A stretch of 64,000 bases of DNA from Parvularcula oceani (GTDB lineage Bacteria > Pseudomonadota > Alphaproteobacteria > Caulobacterales > Parvularculaceae). Every line of letters begins with the position of its first letter. Within the stretch, counting starts at the first letter, position 1. The notes beneath the pieces were generated by a model. It was not told where the DNA came from. It saw only the letters and a program-made list of their open reading frames with translations, and searched no databases. The position numbers and the translations under genes are program-made. Positions 20,994 to 32,422 of the stretch are shown one piece after another. Where the stretch lies: assembly GCF_000733125.1 (NCBI RefSeq), contig NZ_JPHU01000001.1, positions 310,001-374,000 on the forward strand, in the 5' to 3' direction.

Positions 20994-21773
20994 TCAGCCC
21001 GGCGATGCGGCAGAGCCGGCGAGGAGGCCGCCATCGAGGTTGATCTCGGCCCCGGTCATGTAGGCCGCCTCGCCCGAGGCGAGAAGCACGCAGACGGCGG
21101 CGACTTCGGAGGGTTCGCCGAACCGCTTGAGCGGCGTATCGGCGACCAGCGCCGCCATGCGCGAGGCACGCTCTTCTCCCTCGCCCAGCATCGGCTCCCA
21201 CATGGGAGTGAGGATCGCAGCGGGGTGAACCGAATTGCAGCTTATCCGCCAGCCCTGCTGGGCGCAGTACAGCGCCACGGTCTTGGTGTGATTGCGCACC
21301 GCCGCCTTGGAAGAGGCGTAGGCCGCGGCGCCCGGAATGCCGACGAGGCCCGAGCGCGAGGAGATGTTGACGATGGCGCCCTCCCCCTTCTGCCGCATCG
21401 CGCCGATGGCGTAGCGGCAGCCAAGAAAGGTTCCGTCGAGATTGACCGCGTGCACCGCCCGCCAGTCGGCGAGGCTCGCATGCTCGGGATCGTGCGGGCG
21501 GGCGCCCTCCTCGAAGCCGGTGACGCCGGCATTGTTGACGACCACGTCAGCCTGCGGGGCCGCTTCGGCCAGACGCGCCCAATCGCCCTCTTCGGCGACA
21601 TCGAGGCACAGGAAGCGCTGACCAAGGGCCTCGGCGGCCACGCGGCCCTCGGCCTCGTTCTTATCGGTGAGAAGGACGGAAGCGCCTTCCTCGGCGAAGG
21701 CTTTGGAGATGGCGAGGCCGATGCCGCGCGCGGCGCCGGTGACGATGCAGAGTTTTCCTGCGAGTTCGGGCAT
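20994..21773 (-). CDS. SDR-family oxidoreductase
   Basis: A 259-residue classical short-chain dehydrogenase. The NAD(P) motif is [14 protein letters not shown], the structural motif VVVNNAGV, the catalytic Ser in [11 protein letters not shown] and the YASSK Tyr/Lys pair at about residue 150. The C-terminus carries the usual [11 protein letters not shown] segment. Asp at the end of beta-2 ([10 protein letters not shown]) favours NAD over NADP. It resembles 3-beta/17-beta-hydroxysteroid and cyclohexanol-type dehydrogenases, but the substrate cannot be assigned. It lies between mutM and rpsT, where other alphaproteobacteria often have an enoyl-CoA hydratase. Confidence 0.9.
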   Translation of the reverse strand: MPELAGKLCIVTGAARGIGLAISKAFAEEGASVLLTDKNEAEGRVAAEALGQRFLCLDVAEEGDWARLAEAAPQADVVVNNAGVTGFEEGARPHDPEHASLADWRAVHAVNLDGTFLGCRYAIGAMRQKGEGAIVNISSRSGLVGIPGAAAYASSKAAVRNHTKTVALYCAQQGWRISCNSVHPAAILTPMWEPMLGEGEERASRMAALVADTPLKRFGEPSEVAAVCVLLASGEAAYMTGAEINLDGGLLAGSAASPG

Positions 21774-21911
21774 GAGGGTGTTCCCAAGAGAAATGGCAGC
21801 GTCGCCGCCGTCAGGCGGCGCGAGAGCGGATGAGCCGGATTACCGGTGCCGCTTGTCCATTTCTCTCTCCTTAGATCCCCGACGCCTCATTGGCAGTGCG
21901 GACAGGTGCGG

Positions 21912-22778
21912 TCAACGCTGGCAGCCGCCGCAATAGAAGGTGCTGCGTCCCGATTGCACGATCCGCGCGATCACGCCGCCGCAGCGCCCGCAGGGCTCGC
22001 CCTCGCGGCCATAGGCAGAGAAGGCGTGCTGGAAGGCGCCACGCTCGCCGCGCGCATCGGCATAGTCGCGCAGCGTGCTGCCGCCCGCCTCGATCGCCTC
22101 GGCCAGCACCGCCTTGACGATGGGCACGAGCCGCTCTGCCCGCTTTCGCCCGATGCTCGCCGCCTGGCGCCGCGGGCTGACGCCCGCCCGGTGCAGCGCC
22201 TCGCACACATAGATGTTGCCGAGCCCCGCTACGATGCGCTGGTCCAGAAGCGCCTGCTTGATGGGTGTCCGCCGGCCCTCCAGCGCCTGAGCGAGATTTT
22301 CGCCGGTCCAGCCCTCCGAGAGCGGCTCCGGCCCCATGCCCGCGAAGTGACGGCAGGTCACAAGCTCCCTCGAAGGCACGAGATCCCAGAAGCCGAAGCG
22401 GCGGGGGTCGACGAAGCCGATGCGAACCGGTCCCGCGGCCCCGCCCTCGGCTTCCAGCACGATGTGCTCGTGCCGGTCCGCCGGAACCTTCGTCTCGAAA
22501 GCGCCCGGCATGACCGGGTCCTGCCCCGCCTGCACGGTGAAGCGGCCAGTCATGCCCAGATGCGCGATCAGGGTTTCGCCGCTGTCGAGCGGCAAGGTGA
22601 GGTATTTCGCCCTGCGGCCGACGCCCAGGACCCGGGCGCCCGTCAGCCGCACATCCAGGCCCTCGGGCAGCGCGAAGCGCAGGTCCGGCCGGCGCTGCAC
22701 GAGAGAGGTGATCCGCGCGCCGTCGAGCGCAGGCGCCAATCCGCGGCGGACCGTCTCGACCTCGGGCAATTCGGGCAT
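21912..22778 (-). CDS. mutM: Formamidopyrimidine-DNA glycosylase
   Basis: A 288-residue base-excision repair enzyme that removes 8-oxoguanine and FaPy lesions and nicks the abasic site. Catalytic Pro2-Glu3 are in [14 protein letters not shown]. The lysine loop ([11 protein letters not shown]), the H2TH domain ([18 protein letters not shown]) and the C-terminal zinc finger ([11 protein letters not shown] ... YCGGCQR) are all present, so the enzyme looks intact. Confidence 0.97.
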   Translation of the reverse strand: MPELPEVETVRRGLAPALDGARITSLVQRRPDLRFALPEGLDVRLTGARVLGVGRRAKYLTLPLDSGETLIAHLGMTGRFTVQAGQDPVMPGAFETKVPADRHEHIVLEAEGGAAGPVRIGFVDPRRFGFWDLVPSRELVTCRHFAGMGPEPLSEGWTGENLAQALEGRRTPIKQALLDQRIVAGLGNIYVCEALHRAGVSPRRQAASIGRKRAERLVPIVKAVLAEAIEAGGSTLRDYADARGERGAFQHAFSAYGREGEPCGRCGGVIARIVQSGRSTFYCGGCQR

Positions 22779-22904
22779 GGTCAGCGCCGCTCCCGGGACA
22801 AGAGGGCGGGCGGCGGGAAGGATTCGGGAAGGCTCATCGCCGCCAGATGGGCATGGGAGCGGCAGGACGCCAGTGCCACCGGGCCTGCGCCGGGAGCGGC
22901 GGTC

Positions 22905-23279
22905 CTAAAGAGCCAGAGCCGTGCGCAGACGCGCCTTCTGGGTGTCGTTGAGCACCGTCATCTCATCGATCAGCGCGCTGGCTTCCTTGGTGCTGGCCCG
23001 CTCGGCCCGCAATGCGCTCAAGGCCTGCCCCGTCAGGTCAGGTTCGCCATCGGCTTCCCGCACTTCGGACAGAAGCGCGCCGGCGGCGAGGCCGGTGAGA
23101 ACCTGCGCGCCCCTCTCGGACAGCTCGATGGCGACGGCGGTGCCGTTCCTGTCCACGAAGAGCATCACGGAATTGCCGTCCACGATTCCGCTGAGGAGTT
23201 CGAACCCGCCCTCTTCCGCGACGGCAGCGCTCGAATAGGCAGCGCTGGCAGCAGCCAGTCCCAACACACGCAGCAACAT
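22905..23279 (-). CDS. Exported small hypothetical protein
   Basis: A 124-residue protein with an apparent Sec signal peptide (LRVLGLAAASAAYSSAAVAE) predicted to be cleaved after AVA. The mature part has a short beta-rich segment (SVMLFVDRNGTAVAIELS) and a helical C-terminus. GGGAGAG lies just upstream of the ATG. I recognise no family. It follows groEL in location but is separated from it by the groEL terminator, so it is probably transcribed alone. Confidence 0.62.
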   Translation of the reverse strand: MLLRVLGLAAASAAYSSAAVAEEGGFELLSGIVDGNSVMLFVDRNGTAVAIELSERGAQVLTGLAAGALLSEVREADGEPDLTGQALSALRAERASTKEASALIDEMTVLNDTQKARLRTALAL

Positions 23280-23404
23280 GGCACTCTCCCGAAGGGCCCG
23301 CCCCTCACCGCTCTCATCCTGTTACAGTGTGCGACGCACATGCAAGGGTAAAGTTGCAGTTAAGGGTTGAGGGAGAGAGCGCGCGAACCCGCCATGCGGG
23401 AACG

Positions 23405-23432
23405 AAAAAGGGCGGCCCGCAGGCCGCCCTTT
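23405..23432 (-). terminator. Rho-independent terminator of groESL
   Basis: AAAGGGCGGCC (23407-23417) and GGCCGCCCTTT (23422-23432) form a perfect 11-bp stem with a CGCA loop. Read on the minus strand it ends in a T run (23409-23405). It starts 24 bases after the groEL stop codon. Confidence 0.92.
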
Positions 23433-23455
23433 CCCTTAGCCGATGGAGGCGGGAC

Positions 23456-25111
<1,656 letters not shown>

Positions 25112-25153
25112 CTAGCTCCTTGAATTTCGTGAAAGGGGAAGAGAGGCGAGGCT

Positions 25154-25441
25154 TCAGTCGACGATGCCGAGAATGTCGCTCTCTTTCATGATGAGCAGGT
25201 CCTCGCCGCCCAGCTTGACCTCGGTGCCCGACCACTTGCCGAACAGGATGCGGTCGCCTTCCTTGACGTCGAGGGGCGTGACCTCACCTGTGTCCGAGCG
25301 CGTGCCGGAGCCGACGGCGACGACTTCGCCCTGCTGCGGCTTTTCCTTGGCGGTATCGGGGATGATGATCCCGCCGGCGGTCTTTTCGTCCTCTTCGGTG
25401 CGGCGCACCAGGACACGGTCGTGAAGCGGTCTGAAAGCCAT
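25154..25441 (-). CDS. groES: Co-chaperonin GroES (10 kDa)
   Basis: A 95-residue lid protein of the GroEL chamber, starting [20 protein letters not shown] and containing the mobile loop ([20 protein letters not shown]). Binding to GroEL would be through the GGIII part of that loop. GGAGA sits six bases before the start. It is the first gene of the operon and is preceded by a CIRCE-like operator, so heat-inducible HrcA control is likely. Confidence 0.98.
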   Translation of the reverse strand: MAFRPLHDRVLVRRTEEDEKTAGGIIIPDTAKEKPQQGEVVAVGSGTRSDTGEVTPLDVKEGDRILFGKWSGTEVKLGGEDLLIMKESDILGIVD

Positions 25442-25477
25442 GTCGCTCTCCGTTGCTCGGTTGATCGAACGCAGCCT

Positions 25478-25504
25478 TTAGCACTCGCATGCAGTGGCTG
25501 CTAA
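25478..25504. promoter_or_regulatory. CIRCE-like HrcA operator upstream of groES
   Basis: TTAGCACTC at 25478-25486, nine bases, then GGCTGCTAA at 25496-25504. The left half matches the CIRCE consensus exactly and the right half matches GAGTGCTAA in 7 of 9 positions. Location 37 bases upstream of the groES start is where HrcA operators normally lie. Confidence 0.88.
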
Positions 25505-25662
25505 CGGCGCGGAGCTAAGAATGCGCAGCGGTCCCGTCAACACCCCCGCGCTGCGAGATTTCGCACTTTGGAAGAAATGCGCGCGAAGCGGGCCCGCCGC
25601 GCGCGAAGCTGGCGCGACATCGCGGTCATGGCCGCCCGGCCGGGCCCGCCTAGCTTCCCCTC

Positions 25663-26397
25663 ATGCGCCGTCTCGATTCATCCCGCCTCGCCCTTCTGGC
25701 CGTCCTCCTCTGCGCACAGGCCTGCAACGCCCAGGAGACGCAGCCTCCCGTCGATGCCCGCAGCGAGCGGGCCGAGCCGCGGGTCCGGCCTGACGTCAAC
25801 GCGGCCTATCTCGATCCGTCCCTCGACGTGGAGCGGCTGGCGCGCGGCTTCGCTTCGGAGGGGCGGGAAGCCTTCGCGGCGCGGGATGCCGTCACGCGGG
25901 CGCTGACGATCGAACCGGGAATGGCCGTAGCCGATATCGGCGCGGGAACGGGCATATATCTCGAGCCCTTCGCGGACGCCGTAGGTCCCGACGGAACAGT
26001 CTACGCCATCGACATCGCCCAGCCGCTCGTGGACTATCTCGACGCCTATGCCCGGGAACGAGGCCTCGACAATGTCGAGCCGGTCCTCGGCGAGACGGCC
26101 ACGACGACGCTTCCCGACGCCTCGGTCGATCTCGTCTTCACCTCGGACGTCTATCATCACTTCGAGCGGCCGCGCGCGATGAACGCGCATCTGTTCGACG
26201 TTCTGCGCCCCGGCGGCACCTATGCCATCCTCGACTTCCGAACGGACGAGGATGCGCCGAGATGGATCCGCGATCATGTCCGCACCGACATGGCGACGGT
26301 CATCGCCGAAGTGACCGCGGCCGGTTTCGTTTTCGCCCGCGAAGTTCCGGTGCGGGGTCTTCAGGAAAACTACCTTCTGCTCTTCGAGCGGCCATGA
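25663..26397 (+). CDS. Exported class I SAM-dependent methyltransferase-like protein
   Basis: A 244-residue protein. Residues 1-24 form a signal peptide (LDSSRLALLAVLLCAQACNA). The rest is a Rossmann methyltransferase domain with motif I (VADIGAGTGIYLEPF), the acidic end of beta-2 (VYAIDIAQPLVDYL) and motif IV/post (VDLVFTSDVYHHF), similar to UbiE/COQ5-type enzymes. The signal peptide is odd because S-adenosylmethionine is cytoplasmic; similar exported members of this family are seen in other Gram-negative genomes. The start is a clear ATG with the leader directly following. Confidence 0.8.
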   Translation: MRRLDSSRLALLAVLLCAQACNAQETQPPVDARSERAEPRVRPDVNAAYLDPSLDVERLARGFASEGREAFAARDAVTRALTIEPGMAVADIGAGTGIYLEPFADAVGPDGTVYAIDIAQPLVDYLDAYARERGLDNVEPVLGETATTTLPDASVDLVFTSDVYHHFERPRAMNAHLFDVLRPGGTYAILDFRTDEDAPRWIRDHVRTDMATVIAEVTAAGFVFAREVPVRGLQENYLLLFERP

Positions 26398-26461
26398 CAT
26401 CGTTCGCGGAAGCCTGAACAATGTAACGCCGGATTCATTATTCCCCGTCAAAACTCTCCTC

Positions 26462-28246
26462 ATGGGCATGAGGGCGGATGCGCGGGCCAGGCGATGGCAC
26501 TGGCTTGATGTTTGGCTGCGAGTGCAGGCCGAACAGGATGCGGGGCTGATCGCCAAGCGGCGCGGCCTCGCTTTGACCGCGATGGTGTTCGCCGTCTGCA
26601 CCGGCACCCTCGTGACCGTCGAGATCGGCAGGCATGGCATGACATGGGCTGCGGGCATCGGCTTCGTCGCCTTCGCAGCCTATGCCTGCATCCTCCTCCT
26701 GCTGCGCTCGCGACCGGGCTATGCCAGGCCAGCGGCCTTCCTGCTTGCCACCTACTATCTCGCCGTGTCCTCTTCGGCCTATCTCACGGGCGGCTCGGAC
26801 AGCAGCCTCCTGCCTCTCCTTCTGGGCATGCCTCTGGCGACCAGCGTCTATTTCGGCGCGCGCGGAACGCTCGTCTCCACCATCGCCACGCTCGGCGCGA
26901 TCTGGCTGGCCCACCTCATCGGAAACAGTCCGGCCTTCTACTCCTCCATCCTGGCGACGGTCGTGGTCTGTTACAGCGCGCTGGCGCTGGCATCGGCGGC
27001 GATCGTCGACACCGTCCTGACCGAACTCAAGAAGGCGAAGAGCGCGGCCGAGGCGTCGAGCCGGGCCAAGTCCGCCTTCCTCGCGACCATGAGCCATGAG
27101 CTGCGCACCCCGATGAACGGCATATTGGGCATGGCCGAGATCCTGCGGGACGACGACCGGCTGGAGGCGGACCAGAAAGAGCGGCTCGCCGCGCTTCACC
27201 GTTCGGGCGAGATCCTCGTCTGCCTGCTCGACGACGTGCTCGATGTCTCCAAGATGGAGACGGGAACCGTCGAGATCTGCGATCGGGACGGCTCGCTGCG
27301 CGCCGACCTCGCATGCGTGATCGACGCCTATGAGACGCTCGCGCGGGCGCAGGGCCTGGTTCTGACCGCCGAGATCGACGAGGCGCTCCCCGAGCGGCTC
27401 GTCTTCGACCCGGTCCGCCTTCGCCAGTGCATCGGCAACCTCCTGAGCAATGCGGTGAAGTTCACCGAGGACGGCTCGATCGCCCTGCGAATCGAGCCGT
27501 CGGGCGCGCCAGCACCCGATGGGACGCTCTGCATCAGGGTCGTCGTGGCCGATACGGGAATAGGAATCGACGAGGACGAGGCGGAGCGCCTTTTCGCCGA
27601 GTTCACGCGGGTCGACGAAACCTCGACGCGCCGGACCGGGGGAGCGGGCCTCGGCCTCGCCATCGTCTGGCGCCTCGCAAGAGCGATGGGCGGCGGGCTC
27701 GTCTTCGAAAGCGAGCCCGGCAGGGGCTCGACTTTCGAATTCACCTTCCGCGCCTCCGTCTGCGCCGCGCCCCTGGCCAGCAATGACGACTCCCGGTCCG
27801 CCACCTATGAGGGCGCCGGAAACCTCTTCGTCCTGTCGGTCGACGACAATCCCATCAATCGCCAGGTCGCCCGCCTGTTCCTCGAGAGCGAGGGGCTGGC
27901 CGTGCGCGAGGCCGAGGACGGCGAGGAGGCCCTGACCGCCCTTGCGGCCGAACGGCCGGACGTCCTCCTCCTCGACCTCTTCATGCCGGGCCTCGACGGC
28001 CGCGACGTGTTGCGCCATGTGCGGCAGGAAGAAGCGCGCGAAGGTCGCTCCGCCCTGCCGATCATCGTCGTGACGGCCGATGCAGACCCCGAGACCGAAA
28101 AGCAGGTCCTCGAGCTGGGCGCGAACGGGTTCTTGACCAAGCCCGTGACCAAGGCGAACCTGCTGGCCGAAATCCAGCGGGTCGCGCCCGACCGGGGAAC
28201 CGCCCGCCCCGCCGCGCGTGCCTGCCGGGCGAACGGGCCGGCCTGA
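26462..28246 (+). CDS. Membrane-bound hybrid sensor histidine kinase/response regulator
   Basis: A 594-residue signalling protein. Residues about 35-185 hold five or six hydrophobic helices, a MASE-like integral membrane sensor. A short coiled segment leads to the HisKA H-box (SHELRTPMNGILGMAEIL, phospho-His near residue 212), then the HATPase N-box (CIGNLLSNAVKFTEDG), G1 (VVADTGIGIDEDEA) and G2 (GGAGLGLAIVWRLA). The C-terminal receiver domain has the acidic pair (VDDNPINR), the phospho-acceptor Asp near residue 505 (LLLDLFMPGLDG) and the conserved Lys (TKPVTK). No output regulator is adjacent, so phosphotransfer to a distant partner is likely. Confidence 0.92.
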   Translation: MGMRADARARRWHWLDVWLRVQAEQDAGLIAKRRGLALTAMVFAVCTGTLVTVEIGRHGMTWAAGIGFVAFAAYACILLLLRSRPGYARPAAFLLATYYLAVSSSAYLTGGSDSSLLPLLLGMPLATSVYFGARGTLVSTIATLGAIWLAHLIGNSPAFYSSILATVVVCYSALALASAAIVDTVLTELKKAKSAAEASSRAKSAFLATMSHELRTPMNGILGMAEILRDDDRLEADQKERLAALHRSGEILVCLLDDVLDVSKMETGTVEICDRDGSLRADLACVIDAYETLARAQGLVLTAEIDEALPERLVFDPVRLRQCIGNLLSNAVKFTEDGSIALRIEPSGAPAPDGTLCIRVVVADTGIGIDEDEAERLFAEFTRVDETSTRRTGGAGLGLAIVWRLARAMGGGLVFESEPGRGSTFEFTFRASVCAAPLASNDDSRSATYEGAGNLFVLSVDDNPINRQVARLFLESEGLAVREAEDGEEALTALAAERPDVLLLDLFMPGLDGRDVLRHVRQEEAREGRSALPIIVVTADADPETEKQVLELGANGFLTKPVTKANLLAEIQRVAPDRGTARPAARACRANGPA

Positions 28247-28352
28247 CGGCTCTTGCTTGCGCGCCGCCTAGGGCGCGGCCTTGCCCGCGGCGACCCGGCC
28301 TTCTATCAGACCTCCCCTCCACGACAGGCGATGGAGAAGAGAAGGTCTCCGA

Positions 28353-29450
28353 ATGTCCCTGAACAGACGGGCCGCGATGAGGCTCGGGACCGCAGCGCTG
28401 CTCGCGAGCGCCCTTCCAGGCTGCGGATCGGCGAGCTATGCGCCGAAGCCGGATGGCTGGCGCCGCTTCCGGGTGACGACCAGAGTGGCCATCCCGCGCG
28501 AGGGCGCGGCGGTGCAGGCCTGGGTGCCCGTCCCGGCCGTCTCAGAACCAGGATGGATGCGTCCGGGCGAGATGGTGTGGCGGACCGATGCCGCCCAAGC
28601 CGCCCTGAAGACCGATGCGCGGACCGGCGCCCGCTTCGTGCACGCCGTCTGGCCCGCAGGGGATGCGCCGGCGACGCTCGAAGTGACGAGCATGGCCGCG
28701 ACGCAGTCGCGTTCGGTCGACCTGACGCAGCCCCGTCCGCACCCGCCCTTATCGCCGGCCGAGCGAAGCCGCTTCACCGCGCCGACCAGGCTCATCCCCA
28801 CGGACGGCATCGTCGCGCAAACGGCCGCCGCCATCACCGCGGGGGCGCGGAGCGACCTCGAAAAGGCGCGGCGCATCTATGACTGGGTGGTGGAGAAGAC
28901 CGCGCGGAACCCCGAGACCCGCGGCTGCGGGCTCGGCGATATCGCCTCCATGCTGATGATGGGCGACCTGACCGGCAAATGCGCCGACCTCAACGCGCTC
29001 TATGTCGGGCTCGCCCGCGCCTCCGGCCTGCCCGCGCGCGATGTCTACGGACTGCGCGTCGCACCCTCCGATTTCGGCTATGACAGCCTCGGCGCGGGCT
29101 CGTCCGATGTCACGGGCGCGCAGCACTGCCGCGCCGAAGTGTTCCTGAGCGATTTCGGCTGGGTCCCCGTCGATCCTGCCGATGTGCGCAAGGTCATGCT
29201 GGAAGAGGAAGCGCGCGCGCTGCACCTGCGCGATCCTCAGGTGCGGGCCGCCCGCTCCGCGCTCTTCGGCGCCTGGGAAGGCAATTGGGTCGCCTACAAC
29301 TTCGCCCATGACGTGAACCTGCCCGGCGCGGACGGGGCGGATCTTCCCTTCCTGATGTACCCGCAGGCCGAAACCGGCGGCGAGCGCCGCGACCCCCTGG
29401 ACCCGGACGGCTTCGCCTACACAATCGAGGCGCGCGAGAACCGGAGCTAG
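28353..29450 (+). CDS. Transglutaminase-like domain lipoprotein
   Basis: A 365-residue protein. Its leader (MSLNRRAAMRLGTAALLASA) has paired arginines and ends LPGC, so it looks like a Tat-type lipoprotein anchored after Cys 24 or so. Residues about 170-290 form a transglutaminase-like cysteine protease fold: the Cys in LTGKCADLNALYVGLARASG, His in TGAQHCRAEVFL and Asp in GWVPVDPADV make the triad. Periplasmic members of this family are often peptidases or cross-linking enzymes of unknown substrate. The ATG at 28353 fits the leader; the frame is open upstream but not signal-like. Confidence 0.85.
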   Translation: MSLNRRAAMRLGTAALLASALPGCGSASYAPKPDGWRRFRVTTRVAIPREGAAVQAWVPVPAVSEPGWMRPGEMVWRTDAAQAALKTDARTGARFVHAVWPAGDAPATLEVTSMAATQSRSVDLTQPRPHPPLSPAERSRFTAPTRLIPTDGIVAQTAAAITAGARSDLEKARRIYDWVVEKTARNPETRGCGLGDIASMLMMGDLTGKCADLNALYVGLARASGLPARDVYGLRVAPSDFGYDSLGAGSSDVTGAQHCRAEVFLSDFGWVPVDPADVRKVMLEEEARALHLRDPQVRAARSALFGAWEGNWVAYNFAHDVNLPGADGADLPFLMYPQAETGGERRDPLDPDGFAYTIEARENRS

Positions 29451-29506
29451 GGCGGAACCCGAACCGCCCGCCCGGGCTGGAAAGCAGGACGCCGCGAGAT
29501 CCCCGC

Positions 29507-31150
29507 TCAGCTCGGCCAGCCGGTGCGGCCGGGCGTGTAGCCCTGCGGCCAGGGAGAAACGGAGGCCGGTTCCCGCTCCGCCTCGGCTGCCAAAGGTCGC
29601 CGAGACGGCGCTGGCGGCTCGCCGGCCTCTGTGGGGTTCAGAGAAGGTTCGGCCTTCCGCTTCTCGGTCAGCGCGGCCTGTGTGTAGCACACGTTCAGAG
29701 CAATCAGCAGGATGAGGAACAGCTCGATATAGGACACGAAGCTGACCGTCATCAGCATGACGCCCAGGCTGCTGAGCGCGATGCCGAGGGCGAAGCCGGC
29801 GCCGGGCTCTCCGTGCGTGCGGTTCTGCCGCATCAGGACGTAGGTGCCCTTCGCGGTTCCGAAAAACGCCGCCGCGAGGCTCGCCAGCAGAAGCCCCAGC
29901 CCCAGCAGGCCATATCCGAGTGCGACCTGCACATATCCATTTACGAAGTCGATGATCCCCTGCCCCTGACGCAGCGGCTCAAAGAGCGGATCGTCATAGT
30001 AATCCGCATCCCCAAGCAACGGCACCTGCCTGATCTTCACCGCGGCCGTTTCGAGAAGCTGCTGCCGGTAATCGAAGGTGCCGTATTCATCGACGGCATC
30101 GAAGCCGGTACTCTGCAGGGTCATATATGTGATGGCCAGAAGCGATGCGCCGCCGACGCCGATGAAGGTCCGCGTGCCCGCCGCTCTCGTCCTGAAATAG
30201 ACGAGGCCTCCGACAGCCACTATCGCAGCCAAAATCGCCCCTCGAGAGCCCGTCGCCTCCAGAACGAAAGCGCAGGGCAGGAGCCACATCAGGGGCAGCC
30301 AAGGCTGATCCGCCACACGCCGCCGCCAGAACAGCAGGGCCATGCAGACGACCATCAGCTGGCCGAGAAGGATGCTGGACAGGGTGACGTTCACGCGGAC
30401 GCCGCCGCCCCGGAACGCGCCGGTCCAGCCGAGAGCATTGTCGCCGAGCGGCTTGTAGTGAAGCCAGTTCTGAAGACCCGATAGGAGGCCTAGCGCCGTG
30501 AGAATGAGGAGACCCAGGAGCAGCCCCCAGAGGACGATCTGGATGTCGTTCATGCTGCGCACCGACCTGCGGACCGCGAGGTAGGGGAGAACCAGTTCGA
30601 GGCCGATATCTGCGAAGTGCCGGAGACTGTTGGTGAAGGTCTGAGTCATGCGGAGATCCAGGATCGCGACGATCGCGATCCAGATGCCGAAGAGGATGTC
30701 CGCCTTCCGCCAGATCCCGTTCTCACGCCTGCGCCCTCTCGCGGAGGGAGAGGCAGCAGCTTTCCCTCCGCCCACGCATAGTGGGAGCAGGAGAACGAGT
30801 GCAAGGACCTTCGCATGGTTCAAGATTATGAGGTAGTTCACCCCAGGGAAGGGCACGTATTCCTGATACTCGGATGGAACCGCGAAAACGACGCCGATAT
30901 AAAACGCGATCTTCTGTGCCGGCGCTTTCGGAGCGAGAGCGAGAGCGACGAGACCGAGAGCGACAAGCGGGATGAACCGTGCGCTGATCGTGAAGAGTAG
31001 CAGGATACTGATGGCCCAGTAGGCGAAAACGCGCACAGCAAGGCCGCGCCAGTCCTCCGGATCGGACTTCGCCCGCGGCAGCGCCAGAAAGGCCGCCGCC
31101 AAGGCTGCGAGCAGAAACGGTGCGGCCTGCATGGTGTGGAACGGAATCAT
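29507..31150 (-). CDS. O-antigen ligase/polymerase-type membrane protein
   Basis: A 547-residue protein with about eleven hydrophobic helices, a large loop near residues 340-410 (FDAVDEYGTFDYRQQLLETA ... LLGDADYYDD) and a Pro/Glu-rich cytoplasmic tail. The loop with ATGSRGAILA just before it is the pattern of the WaaL/Wzy (O-antigen ligase or polymerase) family, which transfers or polymerises polysaccharide on the periplasmic side. Neighbours (glycosyltransferase, flippase, sulfotransferase) support a role in a surface polysaccharide. Ligase and polymerase cannot be told apart by sequence alone. Confidence 0.82.
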   Translation of the reverse strand: MIPFHTMQAAPFLLAALAAAFLALPRAKSDPEDWRGLAVRVFAYWAISILLLFTISARFIPLVALGLVALALAPKAPAQKIAFYIGVVFAVPSEYQEYVPFPGVNYLIILNHAKVLALVLLLPLCVGGGKAAASPSARGRRRENGIWRKADILFGIWIAIVAILDLRMTQTFTNSLRHFADIGLELVLPYLAVRRSVRSMNDIQIVLWGLLLGLLILTALGLLSGLQNWLHYKPLGDNALGWTGAFRGGGVRVNVTLSSILLGQLMVVCMALLFWRRRVADQPWLPLMWLLPCAFVLEATGSRGAILAAIVAVGGLVYFRTRAAGTRTFIGVGGASLLAITYMTLQSTGFDAVDEYGTFDYRQQLLETAAVKIRQVPLLGDADYYDDPLFEPLRQGQGIIDFVNGYVQVALGYGLLGLGLLLASLAAAFFGTAKGTYVLMRQNRTHGEPGAGFALGIALSSLGVMLMTVSFVSYIELFLILLIALNVCYTQAALTEKRKAEPSLNPTEAGEPPAPSRRPLAAEAEREPASVSPWPQGYTPGRTGWPS

Positions 31151-31210
31151 AGGTGTTTTCCTGGCTGCCGGCTCGTCACTAAGTCTCTCCGAGCTGGGGG
31201 CGAGGGCGGG

Positions 31211-32422
31211 TCAGCGCCCTTCCGCCTCTATGACATGCCGATAGAACTCCTCCGTCTGAGCGGCGATGCCTGCAGGGTGCAGCATCTTCGTGGCGCGTTG
31301 GCGCCCCTTCTGCGCGAGGGAACCGGCCAGAACGCGGTCTTGCAATAATCGTCGCAGGGCTACCACAGTCTCCTCAACCGATCCCGGGGCGACGAGCAAT
31401 CCGGTCTCTTCGTGCGCGACAAGCTCCTTGATCCCGAAACTGGCTGAGGCGACGACGGGGCAGCCTTGTACTAGGGCCTCGGCCACGATGTAGGGGAAGT
31501 TTTCGTAGCGCGAGGACACCAAGATAACGCCGCCTTGGCGCCGCAGACGTGTTACCTCCTCGGGCTTCTTGGGACCGAGAAAGCTGAAACGCTGGCGCAG
31601 GTCCTTGTCTATGAACGCCTCGAGAAAGCCTGCGTAGTCATAGATTCGCCCGTCGATTTCAATCCCGGGCTCTGTTCCGCAGAGGAGCATGCGCACCGCC
31701 TGGTCCTCGCGCATAAGGCTCTGCGCCGCGAGCATGGCCACGTCGGCGCCTTTGCGGCGGTCGATCCGGCCCACAAAGACGATCGTCTTCGGATCGCATC
31801 CTTCCTCATGCCAGAGGTGCTTAGCCGGCGGGATAGGATTGTAGAGAACGCGGGAGCGGCGCGCGCTCTCCTGATAGGGCGCGAGGGTCGCTGCCGAGGG
31901 GGCCGTGACGCCATCCGCGTCTTCGATTGCCCTGTCCTCTCTGGCGATGCGCATCCTGTCCTCTCCACTTTCCTCGCGATGCACCGCGGCCACGGCTTCG
32001 CGCCAAGGGCCATGAAGCCTTGCGACGACCGGCAGGCGGGTAACTCGTCGGATATCGGAGGGAAGACCGAAACTTTCTTCGGATTCTATGATGTCGATCG
32101 GATGATCCTCGTGAACCCGCGCGAAAGCCTCCCCGATGGCTGTCCCCATTCGCCGCATAAACCAAGCCTGCCGCCGGCGTGGCGGCAGGATACGCCACAG
32201 AATCTTCTCGAAAATACCGTCTTCCAGCACTGGCGCCGGCACAACGTGTTCGCCGCACACGCTCTTCCCGCTCTTCCCGCCGACGATGGTCACGCTGTGC
32301 CCGCGCGCCTGCATGGCGGAAACCGTGTGATAGAGAGCCGTCGTTATCCCGTTCGGCGCAGCTGTGCTCGGTGGCCATTGCGGGGCGTAATAGGCGATGT
32401 GAAGCGGTCCGGTCTCGGCCAT
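31211..32422 (-). CDS. Family 4 glycosyltransferase
   Basis: A 403-residue GT-B protein. The N-terminal half begins AETGPLHIAYYAPQWPPSTA with the acceptor-side NGITTALYHTVSAM segment. The C-terminal half has the nucleotide-sugar site (KTIVFVGRIDRRKGADV) and the EX7E-like motif (SSRYENFPYIVAEALVQGCP). It would add one sugar to a lipid-linked glycan at the inner membrane. The frame is open to 32737, but I place the start at ATG 32422 where homology begins; GTG 32452 is an alternative. It is transcribed towards the O-antigen ligase-type gene, 60 bases away. Confidence 0.87.
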   Translation of the reverse strand: MAETGPLHIAYYAPQWPPSTAAPNGITTALYHTVSAMQARGHSVTIVGGKSGKSVCGEHVVPAPVLEDGIFEKILWRILPPRRRQAWFMRRMGTAIGEAFARVHEDHPIDIIESEESFGLPSDIRRVTRLPVVARLHGPWREAVAAVHREESGEDRMRIAREDRAIEDADGVTAPSAATLAPYQESARRSRVLYNPIPPAKHLWHEEGCDPKTIVFVGRIDRRKGADVAMLAAQSLMREDQAVRMLLCGTEPGIEIDGRIYDYAGFLEAFIDKDLRQRFSFLGPKKPEEVTRLRRQGGVILVSSRYENFPYIVAEALVQGCPVVASASFGIKELVAHEETGLLVAPGSVEETVVALRRLLQDRVLAGSLAQKGRQRATKMLHPAGIAAQTEEFYRHVIEAEGR

